Shown: positions 36,296-46,547 of the stretch, in pieces
Position numbering within the stretch: position 1 is the stretch's first letter
Layout of the letters: every line of letters begins with the position of its first letter
Assembly (NCBI GenBank): GCA_036897095.1
Contig: JAYMSP010000577.1
Location: 1 to 46,547, forward strand
DNA: 46,547 nucleotides
Reading direction: 5' to 3'
Source: Plantago elongata
Taxonomy: Eukaryota; Streptophyta; Magnoliopsida; Lamiales; Plantaginaceae
Program-made: the position numbers and the translations under genes
Notes under the pieces: model-generated
Database searches by the model: none
What the model was told of the DNA's origin: nothing
The model's input: the letters and a program-made list of their open reading frames with translations, nothing else

Positions 36296-36640
36296 AAGTA
36301 AAACTATACAATATAATGTAAAAATTAAACAATAGTGTAAAATTAAATAACTAATATCATGTAAGAACTAGATAATTCATTTTGTAAGCTAGACAATATA
36401 ATGTAACACTGAACAATATAGACAATTATGTTACACCGAATGAAAGTTTTGTACAAGTAATAAAACTAAAAAAGATCATTTGCAAAAGTAGACTATGTAG
36501 TTACAAAACTAAACAATATGTTGTAAAAACTAGACAATACATACTAAAAATTATATAGTTCAACACAAGGGCGCAACACAATAATATAACATAAAAACTA
36601 GACAAATATTGGTAAAAACTAGCTAAACCGTTTGTGTTAA
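36296..36640. repeat. Array of short degenerate direct repeats
   Basis: A motif of the form AAAACTAGACAATATAATGT recurs about eight times at irregular 25-45-bp spacing (for example 36296, 36395, 36500, 36525, 36590). The copies are diverged. Origin unknown; subterminal repeats of a decayed transposon are one possibility. Confidence 0.5.
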
Positions 36641-38008
36641 AAGCTAAAACACATGATATTTATATAAACATTAAATAGTATGAGTTAAAAACTATGGGTT
36701 CTCTCTGAATTCTCAAAATGCTACTTAGTATATATTTTTCTATACATGTTTACTAACCAGAGTCAGTGACAGTGTCAGAGTCATGTCGTCTTATTCTGAT
36801 TAAATTTATAATCGTTATCTACTCTCTAGGCAGAGAAATTCCAATATTCGATCTTTCCTCTACTTTCTCGATCTCCGTAACAAGCTTAGGGGAGGGGATC
36901 TGACATATACTCTCTACCTCCATGTATGCATATCGTGGTGACTTTATTTGAATTGTAGTTATTTTATTTGAACTTCTATTTGTAATACTCTATCCAGATT
37001 GTGATAACTTTGTTTGGTTTATTATATGCAATATCGACCGTTGATCAATTTTGCATTTGCTTCGATTATTTATTTGAACATGGTTTTATTAGTATTGTAC
37101 ACTACCTTTTATATTGCCACGGGTGAAAACTAGTCATGATTACGATTTGGAGACACTTGGAACAAATAACTACGATCAGTATCATTTATTTAAATAAATT
37201 TGACGAATTTTATTAATTAAATAAATTATGTTATCAAATAAAATGTTTATGTTGATATTAGAGAAAAAAGTTGACTAGATAGACTTTTTAATTTAACAAT
37301 ATTAATAACGGAAATTTACTCTTAATGTCATAGTTGTATATACTTTTATTATCACAAAATAAGTATTTGATCACATATTCGCATTACTATTTTTTTTTTA
37401 AAGCGGCAGCCCATATCTATTGGTTGGATTTGAAGCATCTTAACAACTGAGTTGCGCTTCGTTGTCATGTTTACATTATCGATATTTTTAGTAAAAATTA
37501 CTCGCAATAAATAAATAATCTTGTTACGGTCATATTTAGATGTTTATAGGATAGTGTAATGAATGGTTTCTTTTTTTTTATTTTAGAATTGTAATGAATG
37601 GTTCTCAATCACCACCAATATTAAGCTTTAGCCATCCTTATCTCGATTTTTACCGTAAGATTTAAACACAACTTAATGATAAAAAGATAAAAGTTTTTTC
37701 AATTTTATATTAATGTTTAGATTAAGAATATATAGATGATATAGGTTCATAAATACATCTTTCAATATTGGACTTTCTTTTTAATATAGAGTTTTTATTA
37801 ATATCGAAATACTTATTTACTTCATAAAATCCAGCATAACAAGTTCGATTCATCTCAATCACTTTCCACTATACATGCCAAGTATGTGAAGGCCATAGTA
37901 GTACTTTAGTTTACATATGCAGACATTGTATTCAGCATCCATGCATTCTATCCATTTGAACCAAAAATCAAGTATTACTCATCTTAGCACTATAGAGCAC
38001 TATCCAGT

Positions 38009-41000
38009 CTATCCTTCAACAACTTTAACAGCAGACCTGCACAGGATGACCAAAGCAAGTTGCACAAGTGTTACTACTTTGTTGAGAAACTGATGAACTT
38101 TCAATTAGAGTAAAAACCAAGGCTGAATCATATATATTGAAGGAAAGTCTCCGGAGAAATCACACACCCGAAAGGGGTTTGTTTGATGGCTAACAGCTCA
38201 ACATCCATCTGCAAATTGACAAAAGGAAATTTCAAGAAATTTACAAGTGATCAGGATTTCTATCAAATCAGTCACATAAACAGTAGCAAACTTCATAGTT
38301 GACAAATTTTTCAGTGCAAATTACAACTCTTTGCACTAACAAATTTTCGCCTTGGTAATATATTCATGAACATGTTTCCGGCAAATTTTCAATTGAACAG
38401 CCGCCAATTCCAGAACATAGTCATAAATTGTGATTTCAGAAGCCGTATATCTCCCAAGAAAATAAGTTGTCCTTCATTGTCATTCACCGCAGTTAAATTA
38501 CTGCCAACATATGGTAGTAGACCAGTAGTCTAGAACTTGGGAGGTAGCAGAACATTATCAGGCAAAACAATTGTATTTGTATCATTGTATGCACAAACAT
38601 AATTGTTTTCACCAGGATTTTATAGAGTATTTGGTTAATTTGAGGTTTTGATCTACATATCAGCTAAGGAAGGAAATTATGTAACTCCATTTATCATCCA
38701 GAAAACTATTTATCTTCTCTTGTTCATGTTTTTGGTACCGTGAATACAGTTTGAACTTTTGCTTGGAAATTTGGGTGCGTGTATGTGAAAATTAACGGAT
38801 CACATAGAGTAAGGAAGAACTTCATGAACCAAATGTTAAAAGAAGAACTGGCAACTTATTACCTCAATTGTCGCATTGGGGGGGATTTCCTGCACACCTT
38901 TATTTCCATAAGCAAGCTCAGGAGGTATAATGAGCACCCTCTGCAACAAAAAACTTCCAGTAAATTGAGCAAGTAGTAGCACAATGTGAATCCAGAATAT
39001 CGTTATGCTTAGCAATACTTCAGGTTTACATAGATAGAAATTGCAACGATTGAAATCAATGCGAACGATATTTTTCAAAAATGTGAATGCTGTGATGTTG
39101 ACCATGCAAAACCTACAAGCTACAACACAACGATATGATTTGGCGATGAATCTAAAGCACATGCATGTAGAATATTTTTCTCACCTGGCCTCCTACCCGC
39201 ATTCCTTCAACTCCTAGGTCTAAACCTTTGAGAACTGCTCCTCTCTCAGATTGACCAACATCAAATCCATAAGGCTGGATACACAGAAAACAATAAAGAT
39301 TAATCATGTTCATAGATTATGTGTTTCGATACTTCATATAAGTTAAGAACTGGTGAGAAATTGATAACTTGTGAACATGTACTAAAATATGATTACACAT
39401 CAAACTTACAGTTCCACCTCCAACACCAAGACCTTGTCTACTCGTCATAAATGTAATATTTTTCCACTTGGCAACATAATGAACCTAACAAATCGTAACA
39501 ATTGGAAGTATCATATGACTGAGGAATTAAAACACACTTCAATACTACTTCAGTAGATTATAGCAAAAATTATATCGGTAGTAACAAGATTGCTCTTGCC
39601 AACATAACGTCAGCAAATCTTGTACTGCATGCTAATACGGAAATTAGCTAGCCTGAAGCGCACAATATGGTTAATTACTCCAAAGGTTTTTGCCAAAAAG
39701 TTTGCGAACAGATTTCCATATTTCAATCTATATCATACATTTATAGCAACTCTGACAAGAAATGTACACATGCCTTCCTTATTCACTTTCACTTACAATT
39801 TTACTTAAATCTTATAAGTCCTCAAAGTCAACATGGAAATGCACCGTAACAATATGGTCACAAAAGAAGTACATTGACATTGATACAAATGCAATTTCAG
39901 ATTTTCAGCCTACTGAACATAGTTATGAGCAATACATGCGTAAGCTCCTCCATGGCGGAGCACCAAGCTCTAGCCATGGTAAAGCATTCCTTAGGTCCGC
40001 CATGGTTGGAGCTTGGTGCTCCGCCTATGCCAGAGCTGGTGCTGAGAAGCTGGGAAATTTTGCAAGCTATAAAGCTCAACAGCTTTCCCAGCTTAAGCCA
40101 TGGTGGAGCTTAAACCCGCCAATGGTGAAGCAGAGGGCTCCGGACAATGGCACGTAATAGTAAATTCTTAACAGGCCACAGTTTATGTGTAAGTTAGCAT
40201 ATACGTGGGGGTCTTTAAGAAAATTTTCCTAAGGGGAATGCACTTAACACGGGTGGGTGGTGGTGCGTCAATTCCCATATTAAGGTGTGTCTAACAACTA
40301 AATTGTCAATGGCCAAGGATCTGAGTTGTGTAGCAATATTAAATCCCTGGTTACATATTACAAGGGTCGAGAATCATATTGTGTTGGAAACTAGAGAAAT
40401 TGGTATCATGCACATCAGAATCATAGATACAAGGGACACATAATATCACTTAAAGCCATGTACTTAGATATTAAATTTTAACTGTTGCAGTCATACGGCC
40501 ACCCGAGATCCCTTTACAGCTTTAGCTCCCTCGCCAACTTTCAGATCATAGTATCTGAAAATACAGAACAGTGAGCTATTGGCAGTGTGTTTGTACAAAA
40601 GAATTTGCATACACAGTAAGTGGTACTACTAATTAACATGAAAATATAAATAAACAGTAAAATTAAGAAGTACAGTATAACTTATTTTGAATTAACAGCT
40701 AGATTCTCTTGGAAAACACTGAGTCATACTCATGGGATTGGTGATGTTTGTCAATTACTACATTTTAATAAGTATCAGTAAGGTACTGGCCAAGAAAGGA
40801 ACACAAGGTACCAAGTTAAAAGATAAATTTATCCACAGAGAGAAATGAAGAATGAAAATAACCTTTTAAATTTGAGTGCAGTCAATGTAGACATTAAATT
40901 TTAAAAGCAAACACTGAATGGCTTCAAAGTTGTCATCCTTCTTTTCTTGAGGAAATCTTTTGTTAGGCGGACAGTTAGACAAGTCAAAATTAAGAGAATG

Positions 41001-42422
41001 AGCTTGCATGGGTGGTGGTGTAGTTTTAACTGTTAGACCATCCAACACTTAGATTATGCTTTTTTCTCTTCTGTTTTCTTTTCCCCTTTCCATCTCATAA
41101 TCATTCTTATCTAATGGAGTAGTTAAAAACCAACTAGATAAACAGAAGGCAGATGAGGAGGTGTCATCACGTACTAACTTTAGACCATTTTCGAGAGTTT
41201 TGAATTCACTTTCGGGTATTTTGGCCCCCTTTAGCTGCAGAAAAATACAATTGAGGATGTCAATAAGATCCAAGTGGAAAGATTTATACGCTTGATATGC
41301 ATATACATTAAAGACATTAGCATATATGTCTCCGAGTGTATGGGAGTAACATATCCAAGCTACTTGAGTAAGATTGTCAAGTGTGAAATAAGCCTTACAG
41401 CTCTTCTGCTTGTGCTTACAGCGCTAGCGTCTTCACTTAATGAAAGTCCAGCAGCTGATCAATGGAAGAAATTGATGATATGTATCAATATGGCTGGTTC
41501 TGAACCGATCCTATTACAATACATCTTTAGTAAAGTATCAAGGAACATAAAGAAGACTGATACTCAAATAAGCTCCAGGACATAGTAACAATTTCTAAAC
41601 CAGCATGTTCATACATCATAATAACCACCTCTCCCTGATATCACCAAAGAGATGGAACGCCAGAGAGTCCTCTTTACAAATCCCTAGAAACGTAAAACTA
41701 TGGTTGACGTATGAGTTACAAAATGAAAAAATAAACCAGCATGTTCATACATCATAATAATCTTTGTGGACAGCCATTTCAGTTTTGAAGTAAGAGTTAT
41801 ACAAGTGCACCCGGGATAAGACATGAGTATTGCTTAACGTGTACCCGTTGGATAAGACAATTGCTTGACCAGACATGATTGCCTGCTAAAAAAAACTTGT
41901 GTAGCCATTGGGTACAGATGTAACTAAGTTGAAAGCGAAACGAATGTTAGAAATACTGATGTCGCTAACCGTCCGTGTTACAGCAGATACTACTCCTGAG
42001 TTCTAAACTAAGGATCACGCTTCAGCTACGACGAATATTGATATCCTTATTAAGTTGTGATATCCATAAAACTCATGTGGCCTAACAACACAATGAAACA
42101 TAACGAAACCATTTAGCAAATGAGTAATTCAAGTAAAATTAAGGTCCAGTAGTATCGAAGACAGCTAAAATTGCAACATTACTGGAAAGAAGATTAAGTC
42201 ATTGAACATTAAGAAAACAAGAGAAGTGATGAAAATAGAATGAAACCTGCTGCTGCAAGGAGACAACCCATGAGTGCCCTCCTGCCAGTGACAGTTTCCT
42301 GCTGAATCAATGATGGTGATGAATAGCATCGGCATCGTCCTCGTGATGACATCGATGGTACATTTATCCTCCTTCTGGACAGTCTCTTTCCTCCTGATAG
42401 AGAAGCAACTCCGAATAAAACC

Positions 42423-42459
<37 letters not shown>

Positions 42460-42544
42460 TAAAAGTAGAGATGAGAGAACCTGATGTGAGAGAATGAGAG
42501 AGGAAGGTCGGCTTGAGCGGATGGTGAAAGTGAGCTAGCTCCAT
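38009..42544 (-). CDS. FKBP16-4: Thylakoid-lumen FKBP-type peptidyl-prolyl isomerase, FKBP16-4-like
   Basis: Ten exons: 42481-42544, 42247-42393, 41399-41454, 41179-41234, 40497-40554, 39410-39484, 39185-39274, 38863-38940, 38168-38208 and 38009-38036, giving 230 aa. FKBPs isomerise Xaa-Pro bonds. The N-terminus is Ser/Arg-rich (transit peptide). It is followed by a twin-Arg motif (GRRALMG, Arg59-Arg60), a hydrophobic stretch and ASA at 80-82, so thylakoid-lumen import by the Tat route is inferred. The FKBP domain has YYDLKVGEG, VAVHYVAKW, TFMTSRQGLGVGGGTPYGFDVG, GLDLGVEGMRVGGQ and PPELAYGNKGVQEIPPNATIE. The last 28-nt exon supplies SAVKVVEG and the stop, matching the family ending; without it, exon 9 would read into CVISPETF. 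The FKBP16-4 assignment is from memory of the family. Confidence 0.9.
39935..40145. repeat. GC-rich foldback segment in FKBP intron 5
   Basis: Within the 1-kb intron 39485-40496 lies a GC-richer block of inverted motifs. A perfect 17-bp inverted repeat pairs 39954-39970 with 40009-40025 (core GCGGAGCACCAAGCTC). As RNA the stem extends to about 26 bp through two wobble pairs and CCATGG on each side, leaving a loop of about 20 nt. A second foldback follows, with AAGCTGGGAAA near 40045 and TTTCCCAGCTT near 40083. Open frames here are by-products. It may be a foldback transposon fragment or a hairpin RNA source. Confidence 0.6.
41596..41760. repeat. Perfect 29-bp direct repeat in FKBP intron 2
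   Basis: 41596-41624 and 41732-41760 are identical (TAAACCAGCATGTTC...ATCATAATAA), 136 bp apart. They lie in the 792-bp intron 41455-42246. Confidence 0.8.
42424..42461. repeat. AATC tetranucleotide microsatellite in FKBP intron 1
   Basis: About nine uninterrupted CAAT/AATC units fill nearly half of the 87-bp intron 42394-42480. A short intron with a variable repeat is a natural length marker. Confidence 0.9.
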
Positions 42545-43431
42545 TGCTCCTCTTCTTCTTCTTCTCTGTGTTGTGTTGAGAGCAAGTTAGACATGGATGA
42601 AAATCAGTTTTTGAGCTTTATATGGCTTCCAGAATTCAGTGGAATGGCGTGGGGTGAATGGATAGTGTCGTTACGAATACCAACCACACTTTGAAACTAG
42701 ACGCAAACCGGGAAAACCACCTGGACTTGATATTCTGAACTTGGGCCGTTTACATAACTTGGGCACTTGGGCTTCTGTTAAACTATTTGTCTATTGGTGT
42801 CTATTTGGCATACAATAAATTTTTTAAAAATAGGTTATATATGCATATTATTTTTAGTGGAAAGTTTTTAATTTAACTCTATATAGCAAACATTTCATTC
42901 AATAATGATTGAATGATTGTACAATAATGTCATTTCTCAAGGAAGATGAATATCTACAATGAATGTGATAAATATGTTATAAAAATTATCGATATTAATC
43001 AAAACGTTTATATTATTAGTATTAATATTTTCAATATACACAAGAACAACATTAGTAAGCAAAATAAATATGTTAATTAATAGCATAGATGGCTTTATTT
43101 GTATTATTTATATTACCTCTAAATAATTTTTTTCAGAGACCGACGACTTCAAGTTTTATGAAATTGCCATAAAATCTTATTTTCAGCTGCATATATTTTA
43201 AAAGAAAAAAAAATTTAAATCATGTTTACCACTAGCTTTTCAGTTAGACTTTGAGCTCCATAAACTTTTTCTTTATAAAAACTTGTTAAGTGAACACGCT
43301 TTTTAAACAAGTTAGCTGGTTTGAAAAGTTAATTAAAAGAATTCGTTGAAAAAGAAGAAACTATCGACTATCTTTTCAGCTAGTTTTGCTAAACAGATCC
43401 TTTCATATATATTCGTAAAAGCCTTAGAAAC

Positions 43432-43571
43432 ACCCTTCCATATTCACCAAACTACTAACTTCTACCTAAAATGACTAGTTTTGAAATCTTGACATGCATA
43501 TACCCTCCCATATTCACCAAACTACTAAGTTCTACCTAAAATGACTAGTTTGGAAACCTCGACATGTATAT
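43432..43571. repeat. 70-bp tandem duplication
   Basis: Units 43432-43501 and 43502-43571 share CCATATTCACCAAACTACTAA and CTACCTAAAATGACTAGTTT with only a few differences. Non-coding. Confidence 0.85.
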
Positions 43572-44390
43572 GAAGCTAGTGAGATATGGTTGGTCGAGTA
43601 TTCTCGGTCCCAACTACAAAAATACACTCCCAATTCCCAAATACAGTTAAGATATCACGACAACTAAATATTACTTAGATATCTATAATTCGACGTCAAT
43701 AAGATAGCTTAACAAATTAAAGTTATTGCAGTGTCACCATCCCTTTAAATTGAATTAAAAAGTAATACTTGACACTTTTATGAGTTTGATTATTGTATTT
43801 GACACGTTTTAATTCACTCAGGAATCAATTATTCACATATGAGGAACTATAATGTCCAAAGTAATATGTCCAAATTTTCTTTCATTTTGGTTCACTATCA
43901 AGTATCAAAGAACTCACATCGTGATATAAGGACGCAAGTAATATACTGTGATCTTAGATTATTCAACAATATACATTTTTCTGTCCGTGCATGGTTCTTA
44001 ATTATAAATAACAAAAGGAAGAAAGAAATTAACAATTCGATGTCCACCCATCCCACATAGCAATCATGAAAAATAGAATACACCAAGATAACCTACCTTA
44101 CGCCTCACTAAACCAACAAAGTTTTTTAAGTATTATGCAATAATTGTACCATGTCGCCTTGGTTTGGCCGTTTGGGTATCCATCATAAATGATAGCACCC
44201 CTCATCCTAATTAATTAACTAGACTAGATTGTCACCCTCAATATATATGATCTAGTATTAATCACAAGTGCAGTTCATGGCTCGAGTACGGAGTGTACAT
44301 CAATTGAATTCATAAGGACAACAACTGCTTTTATCCAAAGTAAATTACACTTCGACAATATTTACAGCTTCAAATTTAGAGTATTGAAGT

Positions 44391-44745
44391 GTTATTTTTC
44401 GAGTTGAGCCGAGTTGAGTATTTTAATATTCGAATTTGAACTCGAACTCAAATTGCAGTTCGGTTCGTTAATAAAACAAGAAAATAAAATTTGAGTAATA
44501 TGTAACGAGCTCGAAATATACGAGTTTTATCTATAAAAACATTAAAATAATATATAAAAAATTATAATTTATTAAAATAATTATTTTTAAAGAGCTTTAC
44601 CGATTCAAGTTGAGCTCGATAATGAAACGAGTATAAAATCGAATTCGAGCTCGACTCGAAAAAATTTATCGAACCGAGCCGAATTGAAATTTACCAACCT
44701 GAGTCGAGCCGAATCTTTATTAAGGCTCGACTCGAAAAACAACCC
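44391..44745. mobile_element. Short inverted-repeat element with CTCGACTCGA motifs
   Basis: The left end GTTATTTTTCGAGTTGAGCC matches the reverse complement of the right end (GTTGTTTTTCGAGTCGAGCC) with two differences. GAAGT flanks both sides (44386-44390, 44746-44750). Many GAGCTCGA/CGAACCGAGCCGA motifs lie near the ends. The 355-bp element is non-coding. The superfamily is uncertain; hAT-like is possible if the duplication is longer and diverged. Confidence 0.55.
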
Positions 44746-46513
44746 GAAGTACTATAGTACTGATAGCTCGTATTCCTTCTGGATTCAAAAAAATTATATA
44801 TAGTTTAGACAGATAAATTTACAATTAGTTCTGTTATATTTCCTTAACAGGATGGAATGAGCCACTCCACAACTCTAGTCGCTTTTGTATGATATATATA
44901 TGGCATCAAGATCATGATTTTAAAGAATAGTGCATTTTCGAGAATAGCTACTACTCCTCATCCACTTCTTCTTTTCTTTTTTTCTTTTTTGGTATTTTGA
45001 GATACACAATAAATTGTATCCAATAGACTTAATTGTTCTAATCAAATTATCAAAGTATATATGTGGTTACATTTTTTCCTTCCATCCTTTTGGAATGAGA
45101 AATGGAAACACGAAAATAAACGTTTTGGCTCTTGACCTTGACTCTTGGGTGTACGTAAGAGATCCATCAATCTGTATTGTTTCCCTTCTTCACTAGAGTC
45201 TGGAACGAGATGGTGGGAGTGGGAGTGGGACTGGTTGGTAACACCAAGTACAGTGCAAAATGTAATTAGATGTGAAACTTTAATAGTGCTGCATATCTCT
45301 TTTCTAATTTGCTCTTTTCTAATTTGCCACTTGGACTTAAGAACATAATAACTCAGTGCGCGACCGACTGCAGAATAGTTTTAAAAAATCAAACAAAAGA
45401 AGGTATCATATAATCATGCAGATATTTAATTCAGATTTCTAATTGTTGGATTGCTCCATCAAATTTCATTGTCATACTATTTGAATTCACTTTAATGACT
45501 TTTTTTACCTTTTGGCTTTCACTACTAACTAGCACTGAGCAGCACACATAAGTACAGTTTCACGACTTTACCATCTCGAAAATTTGTACATGAAATAAAT
45601 GAAAGATCAGTTTTCATCTTTAGTTGGTCTATCCCGCAAAACATTTACTCCTTCATACTATCTCAGTGTTTTAAAAACTTTCTAATTTTTTTTCAAACTT
45701 TAACCTTAAATTAAATACAAAATAAAATTCATAGTTTATATTGAATGTGTTTATAACCTAGTTTGTAGTTGGTACCCTTGCATAGTTGCACCACTTTATA
45801 CTTTATTCATTCCGAATTCATCTTCTCACGAATTCGAACACAAATTTAAAGAAAAAAAAGAGTGAATAAAGTAAAAGAGAAGGTAATACAGTAGGAAAAA
45901 TAATAAAAAATGTAAGATAAATAATAATTATAGACTTATAGTATAAAAAATAGTGTATAAAGTAGGAGATAGATTATTCTCTAAAAGTTTAGACGAATTA
46001 AAATGAAATATAAAAATATAAAGTTGGTTTGGGGATAATATGTTTTTTCTCGAAGACTTTGGTAAATTTCTTCAAATCCACGAAATAGTGATTCATTATT
46101 TAAGCCTCGGTTCCTTGCGACTTTTCCAAAGTCAGGCCTATGGCCTATAGGTAGCTTTAGCAATCTCTAATTTTAACTCTAATAATACTTATTAGTGCGT
46201 GATAAGCCTATTAGCCATATCTATTCAACTCCGATAATACGTATTAGGTGACAATTTAAATCGATCATTGTGATCGCGATTAGTGTTAGCAGTAAACGAC
46301 GATTGAAGATGATTGGACAGTGAGACCTCCATGAGTTAATATTCAATTAATTAATAACTTCGATAAAATTAATAAATTGTCTACTTTCAACTTGAGATCA
46401 GTATAAAATTAGACTCTAATTAATAAAATAATAAAATAATAATCTTTTTACTATCCCAGCGTATATATATTGGTCCCAACGAAATTATAAATTAATAGTT
46501 ACTAAAATATTTC

Positions 46514-46518
<5 letters not shown>

Positions 46519-46547
<29 letters not shown>
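46519..46547. repeat. AT dinucleotide microsatellite at the window edge
   Basis: About 29 bp of uninterrupted AT/TA run to the last base, so the true length is not known. Confidence 0.85.

Larger units (their letters stand above)
35126..38008. other. Gene-free gap between EMC1 and the FKBP gene
   Basis: The first about 200 bp are the EMC1 promoter and 5' UTR. The gap holds a degenerate Stowaway copy (35876-36128), an array of short related motifs (36296-36640) and two 40-bp related segments (35304-35343, 37138-37177). The rest is AT-rich with no gene; the right end is the FKBP 3' UTR. Confidence 0.5.
42545..46547. other. Gene-free right end of the window
   Basis: It starts with the FKBP promoter and 5' UTR, CT-rich just upstream of the ATG on the minus strand. 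It contains a 70-bp tandem duplication (43432-43571), an inverted-repeat element (44391-44745) and a degenerate Stowaway-like segment near 45800-45990 (GAGTGAATAAAGTAAAAGAG). It ends in an AT microsatellite (about 46519-46547). Open frames at 43839-44060, 45014-45196, 45145-45348 and 45981-46163 are unsupported. Confidence 0.5.

Noticed and set aside
38128..38167. Exon 9 stop at 38128 as the FKBP terminus
   Set aside because: A GT-AG intron to a 28-nt exon gives the family-conserved VKVVEG ending and the usual 230-aa length; the read-through form is kept only as a possible isoform.
39762..40157. 131-codon open frame within the FKBP intron
   Set aside because: It runs through the GC-rich foldback block on the strand opposite to the gene; the lack of stops comes from base composition and inverted repeats.
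1..46547. A CRISPR array, bacterial operon, integrated virus or toxin system
   Set aside because: No regularly spaced identical repeats, no prokaryotic gene organisation and no viral replication or coat proteins were seen; all genes are intron-bearing or typical plant families.

Overview
This is a stretch of flowering-plant nuclear DNA. It is AT-rich, the genes carry GT-AG introns, the intergenic DNA is full of small transposon relics, and every recognisable protein belongs to a plant family. Stowaway-type miniature elements and the protein sequences fit a eudicot, perhaps an asterid, but the species cannot be fixed from the sequence alone. I find no bacterial, viral or CRISPR-type system and no obviously new biochemical system; all eight well-supported genes belong to known families.

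Layout from left to right: a single-exon plastid nucleobase transporter of the NCS1/PLUTO type (minus, 958-2643). Next come a Stowaway MITE, a well-delimited hAT-type element and other repeats (about 3.2-6.6 kb). An intronless membrane RING-H2 (ATL-type) ubiquitin ligase follows (plus, 7261-8130). A repeat-rich gap holds a terminal-inverted-repeat element and a decayed LINE (8.1-11.9 kb). Then a PLATZ zinc-binding transcription factor (minus, 11875-13625), a gene-poor gap with a MITE, a SINE-like relic and a perfect 56-bp tandem duplication, and a secreted Ole e 1-like protein (minus, 18298-18932). The DEAD-box RNA helicase RH38/LOS4 (minus, 19942-23134) and an A1 aspartic protease (plus, 25507-28824) are divergent, with a long-inverted-repeat element between them. 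EMC1, a subunit of the ER membrane protein complex (minus, 29638-35125), is tail-to-tail with the protease. A thylakoid-lumen FKBP of the FKBP16-4 type (minus, 38009-42544) is followed by 4 kb with only repeats.

Exon structures were rebuilt by hand from GT-AG sites, codon phase and family conservation. Every spliced model closes in frame: RH38 495 aa, protease 504, EMC1 985, FKBP 230, PLATZ 212, Ole e 1-like 183. The genes do not form a pathway; they are ordinary unlinked plant housekeeping and regulatory genes. The most interesting points are splicing choices (a 3-nt coding exon in PLATZ, a frame-preserving 90-nt intron in the protease, an alternative C-terminus in the FKBP), a strong foldback in an FKBP intron, and several small transposons whose ends can be defined.
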